NCBI RefSeq assembly: GCF_963667685.1
Contig: NZ_OY763931.1
Span: 1,069,501 to 1,133,500, forward strand
Length of the DNA: 64,000 bases
Direction: 5' to 3'
Source of the DNA: Maridesulfovibrio sp.
GTDB lineage: Bacteria; Desulfobacterota; Desulfovibrionia; Desulfovibrionales; Desulfovibrionaceae
The notes beneath the pieces were generated by a model. That model saw only the letters and a list, made by a program, of their open reading frames with translations. It made no database searches and was not told the origin of the DNA. The translations under genes were made by a program, and so were the position numbers. The stretch's first letter is position 1. Each line of letters starts with the position of its first letter. This document shows, in pieces, positions 25,373-33,841 of the stretch.

Positions 25373-26524
25373 TTACCTATCAATTTCCGGGATTACCATG
25401 TCCAGGCTGCCTAAAATGGCAACAGCATCGGCCAGCATTGTCCCCTGCGAACATTCAGCAAACAGCGAAAGATTGGAGAATCCCGGTGCGCGCAGCTTAA
25501 TCCTGTATGGGACCTTACCGCCGTCACTAACAATGTGTACCCCGATTTTGCCGCGTGCACCTTCGGTACAAAAGTACGCTTCCCCTGCAGGAGCCTTCCA
25601 TGTCGGCTTGGGAGCTTTCTTGATGATATGTTCACCTTCAGGAAGCTGTTCAAGGGCTTGCTCAATGATATTCAGGCTCTGTTCTATCTCTTCCATGCGC
25701 ACCATGTAACGGGCCATGGCATCAGCTTCTTTGTAGACCGGAACTTTCCACTCAAAACGGTCATAAACTGAATATGGTTCCGCCGTGCGGGTATCATGTT
25801 CAACACCGGCGCCACGGATAATCGGCCCGGTCGCGCCATAGCGGTTGCACATATCCACATCCATGTAACCGATATCTTCAATACGCTTACGCAGGATGAT
25901 ATTATCAGTGACCAGATCCTTATACATGGGCAGCCTGTCCCTAAGACGCTTGATGAATGCTGTGCAGTTGTCCGCAAACCCGTCATCAAGATCATGAACA
26001 ACGCCGCCAAAACGAAAGTTACTGTATGTAAGTCTCGCTCCTGTAGCCTTCTGCATCATGTCCATCATGATTTCTCTGTCATCAAATGCGTACATGATCG
26101 GTGTAAAAGCGCCGAGGTCCAGCAGATAAGCCCCCCACCAGAGCAGGTGAGATGAGATACGGTTCAACTCTGTGAGAATGACTCGGATATACTCTGCCCG
26201 TTCGGGGACCTCTATCCCGGCCAGTTTCTCCACTGCACCAACATATGCATGGTTCCATGCAAGCGGATGCAGATAGTCCACACGCCCCATGTTGGGAATG
26301 AACTGAACCCAGGTTTTCACCTCGGCCATTTTTTCATGCATGCGGTGCAGATACCCCAGAACAGGCTCGGCACGGACAATGTACTCACCATCCAGTTCAA
26401 GGATGACCCGCAGAACACCGTGGGTTGAAGGATGCTGCGGTCCCATGTTCAGTATCATGGTGTGGTCATCAGCACCTTTTTCAAAATGGTTGGTGTAAAA
26501 GTCACCTTCAGGAAATGTATTCAT
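25373..26524 (-). CDS. nuoD: NADH dehydrogenase-like complex subunit D
   Basis: 383 residues, the [NiFe]-hydrogenase-like 49-kDa subunit. LNMGPQHPSTHGVLRVILELDGE carries the quinone-site histidine; GYLHRMHEKMAE, RISSHLLWWGAYLLDLGAFTPIMYAF and the C-terminal AILGSLDMVIPEIDR match the family. The C-terminal Ni-binding cysteines of hydrogenases are absent, as expected. Overlaps nuoC by four bases (ATGA). Confidence 0.95.
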   Translation of the reverse strand: MNTFPEGDFYTNHFEKGADDHTMILNMGPQHPSTHGVLRVILELDGEYIVRAEPVLGYLHRMHEKMAEVKTWVQFIPNMGRVDYLHPLAWNHAYVGAVEKLAGIEVPERAEYIRVILTELNRISSHLLWWGAYLLDLGAFTPIMYAFDDREIMMDMMQKATGARLTYSNFRFGGVVHDLDDGFADNCTAFIKRLRDRLPMYKDLVTDNIILRKRIEDIGYMDVDMCNRYGATGPIIRGAGVEHDTRTAEPYSVYDRFEWKVPVYKEADAMARYMVRMEEIEQSLNIIEQALEQLPEGEHIIKKAPKPTWKAPAGEAYFCTEGARGKIGVHIVSDGGKVPYRIKLRAPGFSNLSLFAECSQGTMLADAVAILGSLDMVIPEIDR

Positions 26525-27063
26525 ATGGATTCCTCCGGCACCGCTTCGTCTTCGTCAAAGAGTGTGAAGCCCTCCCCTTTAAAAATGACCTCTCCGGGGT
26601 TTAAAATTTCACGTAAAGGTTTGCGTGCCTTATCTTCTTTCAGAAGCACTCCTGCAGGTGTTTCAGGATCAAGCAATAACGGAAGAAGGTTGGGATGCCC
26701 GATAAACTTAACCCCATGAAAATCATGGCACTCGCGTTCATGCCAATCCGCTCCCTGATAAATAGAAGAGATGGAAGGAACTTCCGCTTCATCCCGGCTG
26801 ACCAACACTCTATGAGCGATACGGCCAGGCTCGAAAAAATGGGCATAGTGATAGGTCACGAGAAAACCTTCAGCAACATCAAGAACATCAATATTTTCTA
26901 TATGGTATGCCTGACCAAGCATGGCTTCTGCGGCCTGAAGGATATCACCGGGCATAAGGAAAACATTCATGGTTATCCCTGAAGTCTGGGCACTTCCCCT
27001 GCCGACCATAAGCGGCGTTACCGGGAGGCTTAACTTTCCATCAAGATTCTGCGCATCCATCAT
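26521..27063 (-). CDS. nuoC: NADH dehydrogenase-like complex subunit C
   Basis: About 180 residues from an ATG at 27063 that overlaps the nuoB TGA (ATGA), with AAGGAG upstream. The 30-kDa subunit signature [24 protein letters not shown] follows [15 protein letters not shown]. It is separate from NuoD rather than fused as in E. coli NuoCD. It docks NuoD and NuoB in the peripheral arm. Confidence 0.94.
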   Translation of the reverse strand: MMDAQNLDGKLSLPVTPLMVGRGSAQTSGITMNVFLMPGDILQAAEAMLGQAYHIENIDVLDVAEGFLVTYHYAHFFEPGRIAHRVLVSRDEAEVPSISSIYQGADWHERECHDFHGVKFIGHPNLLPLLLDPETPAGVLLKEDKARKPLREILNPGEVIFKGEGFTLFDEDEAVPEESI

Positions 27064-27599
27064 AAGGAACGCTCCTTCTCTAATTCTTCCGGCACGGGCC
27101 ACCACCGCTTTCCGGTTACCTTTTCCTGAATCTGGAAAAGTCCTTCAAGCAGGGCCTCAGGTCTGGGGGGACATCCGGGAACATACACATCAACCGGAAT
27201 AAGGTTGTCCACTCCCTCTACGATTCCATACTGCCCCTTGAACTTGAACGGACCGCCCGAAATGGCACAGTTGCCGAGCGCGAGAACCCACTTTGGAGCG
27301 GGCATTTGCTCATATAACCGCACAACAGCCGGGGCCATTTTCTTGGTTACCGTCCCGGCAACAATCATAAGATCTGCCTGCCGAGCCGAAGGACGAAAGA
27401 CTTCTGCTCCAAACCGGGCCATGTCGTACCGAGCCATGCCAACCGCCATCATTTCAATAGCACAACAGGCCAGACCAAAAGTCATGGGCCATAGTGACAT
27501 GGAACGGCAGATGTTCATGGCGTCTTCGGCAAGTTCGAGACGAACAATCCCGTCCTCGACAAAATGCCCGCCGGGGGTCAGGAGATTTTTCTCGGCCAT
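27060..27599 (-). CDS. nuoB: NADH dehydrogenase-like complex subunit B
   Basis: About 179 residues. Cluster N2 ligands are visible: [11 protein letters not shown], then [37 protein letters not shown] and [18 protein letters not shown]. The ATG at 27599 has AAGGAG seven bases upstream and starts inside the end of nuoA (22-base overlap); an ATG at 27620 lacks a ribosome site. Confidence 0.95.
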   Translation of the reverse strand: MAEKNLLTPGGHFVEDGIVRLELAEDAMNICRSMSLWPMTFGLACCAIEMMAVGMARYDMARFGAEVFRPSARQADLMIVAGTVTKKMAPAVVRLYEQMPAPKWVLALGNCAISGGPFKFKGQYGIVEGVDNLIPVDVYVPGCPPRPEALLEGLFQIQEKVTGKRWWPVPEELEKERSL

Positions 27600-27955
27600 G
27601 TGAAAACTCCTTTTTTCCAAAAATAGATGATTGCAATAGCAAGAACAGAAAGGAAGCCGGCAACCTCAATAAAGTAAAACATTCCTTCGGTGTGAGGGTA
27701 CCAGACAGAAACCGGGAAGAGATAGAGAACGTCGACATCAAAAGCCAGGAACAACAGAGCATACACATAGTAGCTGATGCCGAACTGGCTCCATGCCCTA
27801 CCGTGCGGTCTCATCCCGCACTCAAATGCCATGCCCATGTCTCCACCCTTCGCACGAGGGTGAACCAGAGCAGACAAAATTAGCGGTCCACCCGCAAAGA
27901 GGAGTCCGCCTATCAAGAACATGAAGATTGCGAACTGAAGCCAAGAAAAAACCAT
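27578..27955 (-). CDS. nuoA: NADH dehydrogenase-like complex subunit A
   Basis: 125 residues, three TM helices. [38 protein letters not shown] is the conserved block with the TM1-TM2 loop cysteine and TM2 acidic residues. First gene of the operon, ribosome site AGAGAGG. No nuoE, nuoF or nuoG occurs in the window, so an electron donor other than NADH (for example ferredoxin) is likely. Confidence 0.94.
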   Translation of the reverse strand: MVFSWLQFAIFMFLIGGLLFAGGPLILSALVHPRAKGGDMGMAFECGMRPHGRAWSQFGISYYVYALLFLAFDVDVLYLFPVSVWYPHTEGMFYFIEVAGFLSVLAIAIIYFWKKGVFTWPRKIS

Positions 27956-28059
27956 CCTTGCACCTCTCTTACTTTTTAATAATTAGTAACACCGAGTGGA
28001 CACTAATTATCAATTAATTAATTTGCAAACATTTACCATGAAAATGTCTAAAAAAAATC

Positions 28060-28074
28060 TGAAAATGATTTTCA
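28060..28074. promoter_or_regulatory. Fur-box-like palindrome upstream of nuo
   Basis: TGAAAAT-G-ATTTTCA, a perfect 7-1-7 inverted repeat 105 bases before nuoA. It is the best Fur-type site in the window. Confidence 0.6.
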
Positions 28075-28431
28075 AAAAATATCGCACTGGTCCTATCATG
28101 TGTCAAGGATACCTAATAAATCTACAGGCAACTAAGTCTGTATAAACGAATTTAGTTCTACAAATCACAAGCACATTAACTTTAATTACAAAGGCTTGAA
28201 GCACCAACAGATAAGCAGAATTAATTTTCAGCATAGGAATAACACAAAACACAAATGATTCAAGGCTCTTTTAGCGAAATATATCGACACACATTACAGA
28301 ATTTATCTTTACAAGCTGAAATAACAGGAAAGATCGCAAACAATATATTTCACAAACCATTCACATTCGTGCATCTAGTATCAATTTGACACAAGTACAA
28401 TTTTAGACGCTACCGCTTTTAACCTATTGAT

Positions 28432-28470
28432 AAAAAAAGGTGTTTTTGCCTGAATGAAGCAAAAACACCT
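28432..28470 (-). terminator. Terminator of the GGDEF response regulator gene
   Basis: GGTGTTTTTGC / GCAAAAACACC, a perfect 11-bp stem with a nine-base loop, followed on the minus strand by T7. Confidence 0.9.
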
Positions 28471-28514
28471 TAGTATTGAGGACAACTCATGCCCAAAAAG
28501 ATACACTTAAAAAT

Positions 28515-29834
28515 CTAATCTTTTCTAGAATAAAAGCAAAATTTCCTATGCGGTTGCTCCTTCACTCTGTACATTGCGCTATCAGCTTTTCTTATCAATT
28601 CCTCAGCACTGCATCCGTTTTCTGGATAAATACTAATGCCGATTGAAGCCCCTACAGAGCAGCAAACATCGTTGAACTCAAATGGGTCAGTCAAACAACA
28701 GATGAATTCATCAGCAACGCGGGCAATACTCTCCCGATCCGAAGGGCGCTCCAATAATACACAAAATTCATCACCGCCAAGCCGGGCAAAAGTATCAGAA
28801 GACCGCAAACGGGATTGCAATCTCTCGGCGACCTTGGCAAGAAGCATGTCACCTGCATGATGTCCAAACTGGTCATTAACCTGCTTGAAATCATTAAGAT
28901 CTATAAAAAGCAGTGCAAGGGACTCATCATAACGTCCGGCGTTGGCAATAGATTTCTCAAGGCGGTCAAAAAAAAGATATCGGTTTGGTATTCCGGTCAG
29001 GGCGTCAAGAGTAGCTCTTTTCTGCAAACTAAGCTCACTGAGTTTGCGGTTGGTGATATCCTCAACTACACCCTCAATGTAAAACTCTCCACCTTCTTCA
29101 AACAACCTGCAGCTTTCAGAAACCCAGATCAAAGATCCATCCTTACGCCTGAAACGCAATTCATAGTCTTTAAGAGACTTCTCCCTCATCAATTTTTTGA
29201 GAAAAGCGATGCGGTCCCCTGCATGTTTATAGAGCTTATCCGTATGTAAATTGGCCAGGGCGTCTTCCGTACTGTCATATCCCAAAAGCCGTGCAAGAGC
29301 CGGATTTACTTCTTCAAATTGGCCATCAAAGGTAGACCTGAAAATACCCTCAACTGCACGTTCAAAAATATTGCGGTATTTTTCTTCCGCTGCCCGTAAA
29401 GCCTTCTCTGTTTTTATGCGCTGGGCAATCTCATACTCAAGTTGATCTTTCTGCCGTTTCAATTCTAGAAAAACGCTGACTTTACCCTTCAAAGCAGAGG
29501 GATCAATTGGCTGTGTAAGAAAATCGACAGCACCGGCCTCATAGCCCATACGCGCATATGCCGGATCTTTATAGATCGCGGTAAGAAAAATGATCGGAAC
29601 CAATCGGCATTGATCTATCCCTTTGATTAATTTTGCTGTTTCGTAACCGTCAATCCCCGGCATCTGCACATCCAACAGAATCAAAGCAAAATCATTTTCC
29701 AAACAGAGATTTACCGCTTCCTCACCATCGGTAGCCATGAATAATTCTGCCCCTTCATTCCTGAGCCATCTTTCCAGAAGAGTCAGGTTCACGGCATTAT
29801 CATCAACAAGCAAGATCTTTAGGCTGTTTCTCAT
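28515..29834 (-). CDS. Response regulator with PAS and GGDEF domains (diguanylate cyclase)
   Basis: 439 residues. REC (1-120) with DDNAVN and the phosphoacceptor in FALILLDVQMPGIDG, and a KxxP-type switch in FLTQPID (Lys replaced by Gln). PAS (about 155-270) with NIFERAVEGIFRSTFDG and IEGVVEDITNRKLSE. GGDEF (about 275-435): ALTGIPNRYLFFDRL, FIDLNDFKQVNDQFGH and FARLGGDEFCVLL. The active-site GGDEF is intact and an RSSD inhibitory I-site lies five residues before it, so c-di-GMP synthesis with product feedback is expected. It stands alone with its own terminator. The stimulus is unknown. Confidence 0.93.
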   Translation of the reverse strand: MRNSLKILLVDDNAVNLTLLERWLRNEGAELFMATDGEEAVNLCLENDFALILLDVQMPGIDGYETAKLIKGIDQCRLVPIIFLTAIYKDPAYARMGYEAGAVDFLTQPIDPSALKGKVSVFLELKRQKDQLEYEIAQRIKTEKALRAAEEKYRNIFERAVEGIFRSTFDGQFEEVNPALARLLGYDSTEDALANLHTDKLYKHAGDRIAFLKKLMREKSLKDYELRFRRKDGSLIWVSESCRLFEEGGEFYIEGVVEDITNRKLSELSLQKRATLDALTGIPNRYLFFDRLEKSIANAGRYDESLALLFIDLNDFKQVNDQFGHHAGDMLLAKVAERLQSRLRSSDTFARLGGDEFCVLLERPSDRESIARVADEFICCLTDPFEFNDVCCSVGASIGISIYPENGCSAEELIRKADSAMYRVKEQPHRKFCFYSRKD

Positions 29835-30160
29835 GTATTACCAGATAATATAAAATTTAATTTAAAAAAACTATAAAGTAAGAAAAGTTCCTTATATAGA
29901 AATGAACTATAAGCCCTGCCAGCAGCATTCCGGCAAACATTATTCGAATTATCAATGAAAATACAGAATTTTACGCCGCTCTGCCACAGCACATTCAGAT
30001 TGATACATCTAAAATATCGAACTAACATAAATTATATATTAGACATATGAAAATCGTTTCCCTATAAACGGATCAAAGAGGAACGAAACATCCTCCTTTA
30101 ACAGATAAATTTCATTTTCATTCTTTGTTCATCGCAGAACAGACACCCTTTCTTCCAGAC

Positions 30161-30250
30161 GGCAACAGGGAGGTTTGGCGCAACCTGACCCTAACGCCGC
30201 AAGCCCCGCTGATGAGGATTTCACCCCCTCATCCAGCGGGGCCTTTCTTT
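30161..30250 (+). ncRNA. Structured RNA candidate with terminal hairpin
   Basis: A stacked stem: GGC(30161)/GCC(30196), internal loop AACA/TAAC, GGG(30168)/CCC(30189), then AGGTT/AACCT closing loop TGGCGC. Immediately downstream is a strong hairpin, GCCCCGCTGATGAGG with CCTCATC-C-AGCGGGGC (one bulge), then CTTTCTTT. Small RNA or a cis-regulatory leader of the GtrA gene. I could not match it to a known riboswitch class. Confidence 0.5.
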
Positions 30251-30261
30251 ATGTGCCTACC

Positions 30262-30286
30262 AGATTACAACTCTGTAATCTTTTTT
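30262..30286 (+). terminator. Second terminator after the RNA candidate
   Basis: AGATTAC / GTAATCT, perfect 7-bp stem, six-base loop, T6. Confidence 0.8.
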
Positions 30287-30376
30287 AATGTGCCTTGACT
30301 TTCTTCCTGCTGACAGGCCTTCTGCCCTTACCGCAAAAAGGACTCAACCACCCTCTTAAACTGCAAGGGGCAACGC

Positions 30377-30850
30377 ATGATAAAAATCTTTAGCGGCTTG
30401 GCGCAAGCTATAGCAAACCACGGTAAAAACAAAAGAGTTCCTGAACTGAATCCCAAAGGGATATTACGCTTTCTTCGATACTCCTGTGTTGGTGGAAGTA
30501 CTTTTTTATTTGACCTCAGCCTGCTCTATCTCTTCACTGATGGATTCAAATGGTCACCCATCGTTGCAGCAGGTACAGCTTTCTTCATTGCCGTTTCAAT
30601 CAACTACTCCATAAGCCGTCAACTGGTTTTCAAGGGAACTGCCCGTGAATTCAAACAGGGATATATCGGTTTTCTGCTCATTGCCGGAACCGGTCTGGTT
30701 ATCGTTACCGGCGGAATGTTTATCATGGTCAATATTTTCAAATGGCAATACATAATATCCAGAATACTCGTTTCTTTTGTTACGGGCATATGGAACTATC
30801 TGCTGAACCTGTATGTCAATTTCAAAGTTGCCGGAAAACCGCTTCTATAG
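30377..30850 (+). CDS. GtrA family membrane protein
   Basis: 157 residues with four TM helices. FLRYSCVGGSTFLFDLSLLYLFTD at the N-terminus, then VSINYSISRQLVFKG, and a C-terminal NYLLNLYVNFKVAG match GtrA. Relatives help move undecaprenyl-linked sugars across the membrane for glycan modification. No partner glycosyltransferase is adjacent. An AAGGGG ribosome site precedes the ATG. It follows the tandem terminators of the RNA candidate, so its expression may depend on read-through. Confidence 0.88.
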   Translation: MIKIFSGLAQAIANHGKNKRVPELNPKGILRFLRYSCVGGSTFLFDLSLLYLFTDGFKWSPIVAAGTAFFIAVSINYSISRQLVFKGTAREFKQGYIGFLLIAGTGLVIVTGGMFIMVNIFKWQYIISRILVSFVTGIWNYLLNLYVNFKVAGKPLL

Positions 30851-30892
30851 CAACAGCTTGCATTCATCAACGTATGGTATTATTTCCCGACT

Positions 30893-31348
30893 ATGAACTT
30901 TTTTGAATACCTGCGCTTCAACTACCGCAAATGGCGGTTAAAAAGGAACAGACAGACCGTTGTCATCCGAGGATCATGTAATATGTGTGGGCGCTGCTGT
31001 CAGAACATATGTTTACAGGTCGATGGTAAGTGGCTCAAAAAAGAACAACATTTTGGAAAAGCCGTCCGTGAGGATAACTCCCTCGCCCGATTCATCATTT
31101 GTGGAAGAACGGAAGAAGGATATCTACAATTCTCATGCACCTGTCTCAAGGAAAACGGAACCTGCAACGATTACGAGAACAGGCCACCGCTTTGCCGTAA
31201 ATTCCCGGCCCCGTCCATCTTCCTGCAATTAGGAGAACTTCCTCAGGGGTGCGGATTTCGCATGTCGACTGAAGTCGATTTTGAACAAATCCTTCAAGAG
31301 GCCGTGGATAATAATGACAGAATAAATTCCGGGCATATTCCGAAATAA
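30893..31348 (+). CDS. YkgJ-type cysteine cluster protein
   Basis: 151 residues. Cys motif GSCNMCGRCCQNICL, later FSCTCLKENGTCNDYENRPPLCRKFP and GCGFRM, the pattern of the UPF0153/YkgJ zinc- or iron-chelating family (CxxCGxCC ... CxxY..RPxxCRxFP). Function of the family is not firmly known. It begins 42 bases after the GtrA gene, in the same direction, so they may be cotranscribed. No clear ribosome site before the ATG. Confidence 0.85.
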   Translation: MNFFEYLRFNYRKWRLKRNRQTVVIRGSCNMCGRCCQNICLQVDGKWLKKEQHFGKAVREDNSLARFIICGRTEEGYLQFSCTCLKENGTCNDYENRPPLCRKFPAPSIFLQLGELPQGCGFRMSTEVDFEQILQEAVDNNDRINSGHIPK

Positions 31349-31486
31349 TAAAAAACGCCAAAACACCCAACTTTTCCATGATTATATAACTCCAACCCAT
31401 TGATTTTTACTGCATTTAAGCGCATCTTGAAGTAACTACCTATCCGGTAGGCTTTTATTAACATTTTTCGGTTGATCGGAGCCATT

Positions 31487-31882
31487 ATGACTAATGAGAT
31501 CAAAATAGAATTCGGTGAAGGTCAAAGACTTTCAGCCGTAAGTGATGATTACTGTATAGATGTCGATATTCCCACAAGTGAAGGCGGAAAAAGTTCCGCC
31601 CCTGAACCAACCCACCTTTTTCTGGCCTCTCTGGCAACATGTGCAGCGCATTACGCCCGTAAATTCTGTGAATCCAAATCACTCCCCATGGAAGGCCTCG
31701 GTTTAAAGCTGAGGTACGGATACAATAAGCAGGGAACTCAAATCAGCAAATTTACATACGAGCTTACAATCCCAGAGGGATTTCCTGAAAAGTATAAAGC
31801 CGCCCTTCTCCGTGCACTCGACCTTTGTCCCATCAAAAAGCTTCTTTTAAGCCCCCCGGCGTTCGAAATGGAAATTGTTTAA
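31487..31882 (+). CDS. OsmC family protein
   Basis: 131 residues from the ATG at 31487 (CGGAG five bases upstream); a TTG at 31472 is less likely. SAPEPTHLFLASLATCAAHYARKFCESKSLPMEG contains the first catalytic cysteine; the second is in ALDLCPIKKLLL. OsmC/YhfA-like enzymes reduce organic hydroperoxides through this Cys pair. A strong terminator follows at 31905. Confidence 0.88.
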   Translation: MTNEIKIEFGEGQRLSAVSDDYCIDVDIPTSEGGKSSAPEPTHLFLASLATCAAHYARKFCESKSLPMEGLGLKLRYGYNKQGTQISKFTYELTIPEGFPEKYKAALLRALDLCPIKKLLLSPPAFEMEIV

Positions 31883-31904
31883 ATCTCATTGCATGAGTAA
31901 AAAA

Positions 31905-31937
31905 GGCGGATAAGGTTTTACCTTATCCGCCTTTTTT
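31905..31937 (+). terminator. Terminator of the OsmC gene
   Basis: GGCGGATAAGG / CCTTATCCGCC, perfect 11-bp stem, five-base loop, T6. Confidence 0.95.
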
Positions 31938-32028
31938 ATGTGATATTCCCAAGATCATACAATACTGTTCCGAAAATCCTCACTATAACTCTGATCATAG
32001 TACAGACTAAAACTAAATGGAGTTACAA

Positions 32029-32421
32029 ATGACAACTAATGAATTTTCTGAACTAACGGTAAACGGAACAATTGTAACTATTGACGGAGTCATCAACTCT
32101 GCTGCCCAGATATGGAACCCGCACCCGTCCTTTGAGGGGGTCCAGCTTAAACACCTGGTTACCGGGAAGAATACAGGCGGACAGTTAAGCTGTCATATTG
32201 TACGCATTGACCCGGGCTGCACATTGAGAAGTCATGTCCATGACAACCAATGGGAGCTACATGAAATAATTGATGGAAGCGGAGAAGCAACACTGAACAG
32301 TGTAACCACAGCTTATCATCCCGGTAAATCGGCGATAATACCCAAAGGGGAACTGCACAGTGTGCAGGCTGGTGAAGAAGGGCTGACTCTTCTTGCCAAA
32401 TTCTTCCCGGCTTTGATATAA
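32029..32421 (+). CDS. Cupin-domain protein
   Basis: About 130 residues from ATG 32029 (GGAG seven bases upstream). One cupin barrel: GCTLRSHVHDNQWELHEIIDGSGEATL and HPGKSAIIPKGELHSVQAGEEG carry the metal-site His/Glu set. Substrate unknown. It starts ten bases before the AraC regulator gene, so both form a small operon in which the regulator also has a cupin sensor. Confidence 0.85.
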   Translation: MTTNEFSELTVNGTIVTIDGVINSAAQIWNPHPSFEGVQLKHLVTGKNTGGQLSCHIVRIDPGCTLRSHVHDNQWELHEIIDGSGEATLNSVTTAYHPGKSAIIPKGELHSVQAGEEGLTLLAKFFPALI

Positions 32422-32431
32422 AAATGAGAAT

Positions 32432-33268
32432 ATGAAGCCTATCAAACCAAAACTGATCTTCCATGAACCTGACGGGTTACCTGATGTCGCTCTTGTCGAA
32501 GCCACCGGCATCGACAATCAATTTCCAAGACATGTACATTCAAGTTACATTTTTACCTTGATCGATAATGGAGAACGCAAGCTTAGCGTAAACTCCACCA
32601 CCGTCACTATCAAAACCGGGGAGCTGTGCATACTGCCCCCCGGGATCCCTCATAGATGCGAACCTATTTCAACACCTGAATCCGAACTCTACTCTTACCG
32701 TGCGCTATGCGTGACAAGTAACCATATGGTAAGACTAACTAATGAAATCTACGGCCGCTATTGCCGGGAACCAGACTTTGATCCGGAAATTGCTTATACA
32801 GATTACGACAAAACTTCTTTTGAAGATTTTTTTACATTAATCCATGTTCCCGGAACCGAATTTGCGAGACAAGCTGCACTGAATTCATTTCTGTACCATA
32901 TCATAGAAAAACACAGCCGGGGCGAGAGATTACCACGTAAAGTAGGGGCGCAACTAGTGGCGTTACAGAGGGTTAAGTCATTCATTGACCAAAATTTCCA
33001 AAGACAAATCACATTACCAGAGCTTGCTGAGACAGCATGCCTTAGTCCATTCCATCTGCAGAAAATATTTGTGGATGAATATGGCCGTTCACCGCAAGAA
33101 TACGTTATTTTCAAAAGGATCAAAGAAGCACAGAGGCTCATAGAGAGCAACACTCCGCTGATTGAGGCCGCACTTAAATCCGGATTTTCTGACCAAAGTC
33201 ATTTTTCAAAGCACTTCAAAAAGGTAGTAGGTATTTCACCGGGCCGATTCTCCAAGGAGAATATTTAG
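32432..33268 (+). CDS. AraC family transcriptional regulator with cupin N-terminus
   Basis: 278 residues. N-terminal cupin-type effector domain (FPRHVHSSYIFTLIDNGERKL, GELCILPPGIPHRCEP) and a C-terminal double HTH (ITLPELAETACLSPFHLQKIFVDEYGRSPQEYVIFKRIKEAQRLI, IEAALKSGFSDQSHFSKHFKKVVGISPGRF). Likely controls the cupin gene or itself in response to a small ligand. The ligand is unknown. Confidence 0.92.
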   Translation: MKPIKPKLIFHEPDGLPDVALVEATGIDNQFPRHVHSSYIFTLIDNGERKLSVNSTTVTIKTGELCILPPGIPHRCEPISTPESELYSYRALCVTSNHMVRLTNEIYGRYCREPDFDPEIAYTDYDKTSFEDFFTLIHVPGTEFARQAALNSFLYHIIEKHSRGERLPRKVGAQLVALQRVKSFIDQNFQRQITLPELAETACLSPFHLQKIFVDEYGRSPQEYVIFKRIKEAQRLIESNTPLIEAALKSGFSDQSHFSKHFKKVVGISPGRFSKENI

Positions 33269-33360
33269 CTTCGGCAAAGGTCAACCAATAGATTTTATCT
33301 ATGCAAAATTAGATCAACGCGAAACTGAATAAATAGTGAATATTTTTTCCACAAAGTGTG

Positions 33361-33388
33361 TTGACTTACATTGCATGAGAGCTATTCT
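33361..33388 (+). promoter_or_regulatory. Sigma-70 promoter of the IscA-like gene
   Basis: TTGACT and TATTCT spaced 16 bases, 32 bases before the ATG; an AAAAGGAG ribosome site follows. Confidence 0.6.
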
Positions 33389-33420
33389 TTTAGAAACGAA
33401 ACCTCAAAAGGAGCGAATTA

Positions 33421-33732
33421 ATGCTTAAGATAACAGCGAAAGCTAAAGAAGTTCTTGATCAACATTTCGAAGGAAAAGATAAAGAACCTGTACGTATATA
33501 CGTTGCATCTGCATGCAGTGGTACCAGACTTGCCCTCGGTATCGATTCTGCTAAAGAAGGCGATGAAACAATCACACTCGAAGGATATGACTTCGTAGTC
33601 GACAAAGAGCTCCTTGAGCAGGCCAAGCCGATGCAGATCGACCTGACCCCCATGGGAATCGAAATTTCTTCATCCCTCGTATTCGAGGAAGCTCAGGGCA
33701 GTTGCGGAAGCTGCTGCGGCGGTTGCGGCTGA
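33421..33732 (+). CDS. IscA/HesB-like protein with Cys-rich tail
   Basis: 103 residues. N-terminal part resembles A-type Fe-S carriers (ITAKAKEVLDQHF, IRIY-like VRIYVASACSGTRLALGID) and the tail reads GSCGSCCGGCG. In classic IscA the ligands are one Cys in the middle and CGCG near the end; here the central Cys is in SACSG and the end has five Cys. Iron-sulfur binding is probable but the carrier role is inferred. Monocistronic, with promoter and terminator. Confidence 0.8.
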   Translation: MLKITAKAKEVLDQHFEGKDKEPVRIYVASACSGTRLALGIDSAKEGDETITLEGYDFVVDKELLEQAKPMQIDLTPMGIEISSSLVFEEAQGSCGSCCGGCG

Positions 33733-33767
33733 TTAGCAGTCACAGCAACAGAGAATATGGAAATGAG

Positions 33768-33797
33768 GAAACCCCGTCTTTATGAAGGCGGGGTTTT
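33768..33797 (+). terminator. Terminator of the IscA-like gene
   Basis: AAACCCCGTC with GGCGGGGTTTT, eight-base loop; A and T runs on both sides allow action on either strand before the convergent ABC permease gene. Confidence 0.85.
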
Positions 33798-33841
33798 CGT
33801 TTATCTTTGAAGATATTTCTTTTGAAGCCAACTTGGAAACA

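Larger units (their letters stand above)
27956..28514. other. AT-rich intergenic region upstream of nuo
   Basis: 559 bases holding the Fur-box-like site (28060) and the terminator of the GGDEF gene (28432-28470). The rest is AT-rich with no credible reading frame; it presumably contains the nuo promoter. Confidence 0.6.
29835..30376. other. Intergenic region with structured RNA candidate
   Basis: 542 bases. The first half is AT-rich upstream sequence of the GGDEF gene. From 30161 to 30286 it holds a folded RNA candidate and two terminators, listed separately. A weak run of ATTTTCA-type repeats lies near 30105-30122. Confidence 0.5.

Noticed and set aside
29831-30028. 65-codon minus-strand ORF upstream of the GGDEF gene.
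   Set aside because: Low-complexity AT-rich frame without a ribosome site or family features; it overlaps the GGDEF start region.
30161-30250. Cyclic di-GMP (GEMM-I) riboswitch.
   Set aside because: The conserved GEMM core (CACAGGGCAAACC and the ACGCAAAGCC junction) is not present; only short, chance-like similarities were found.
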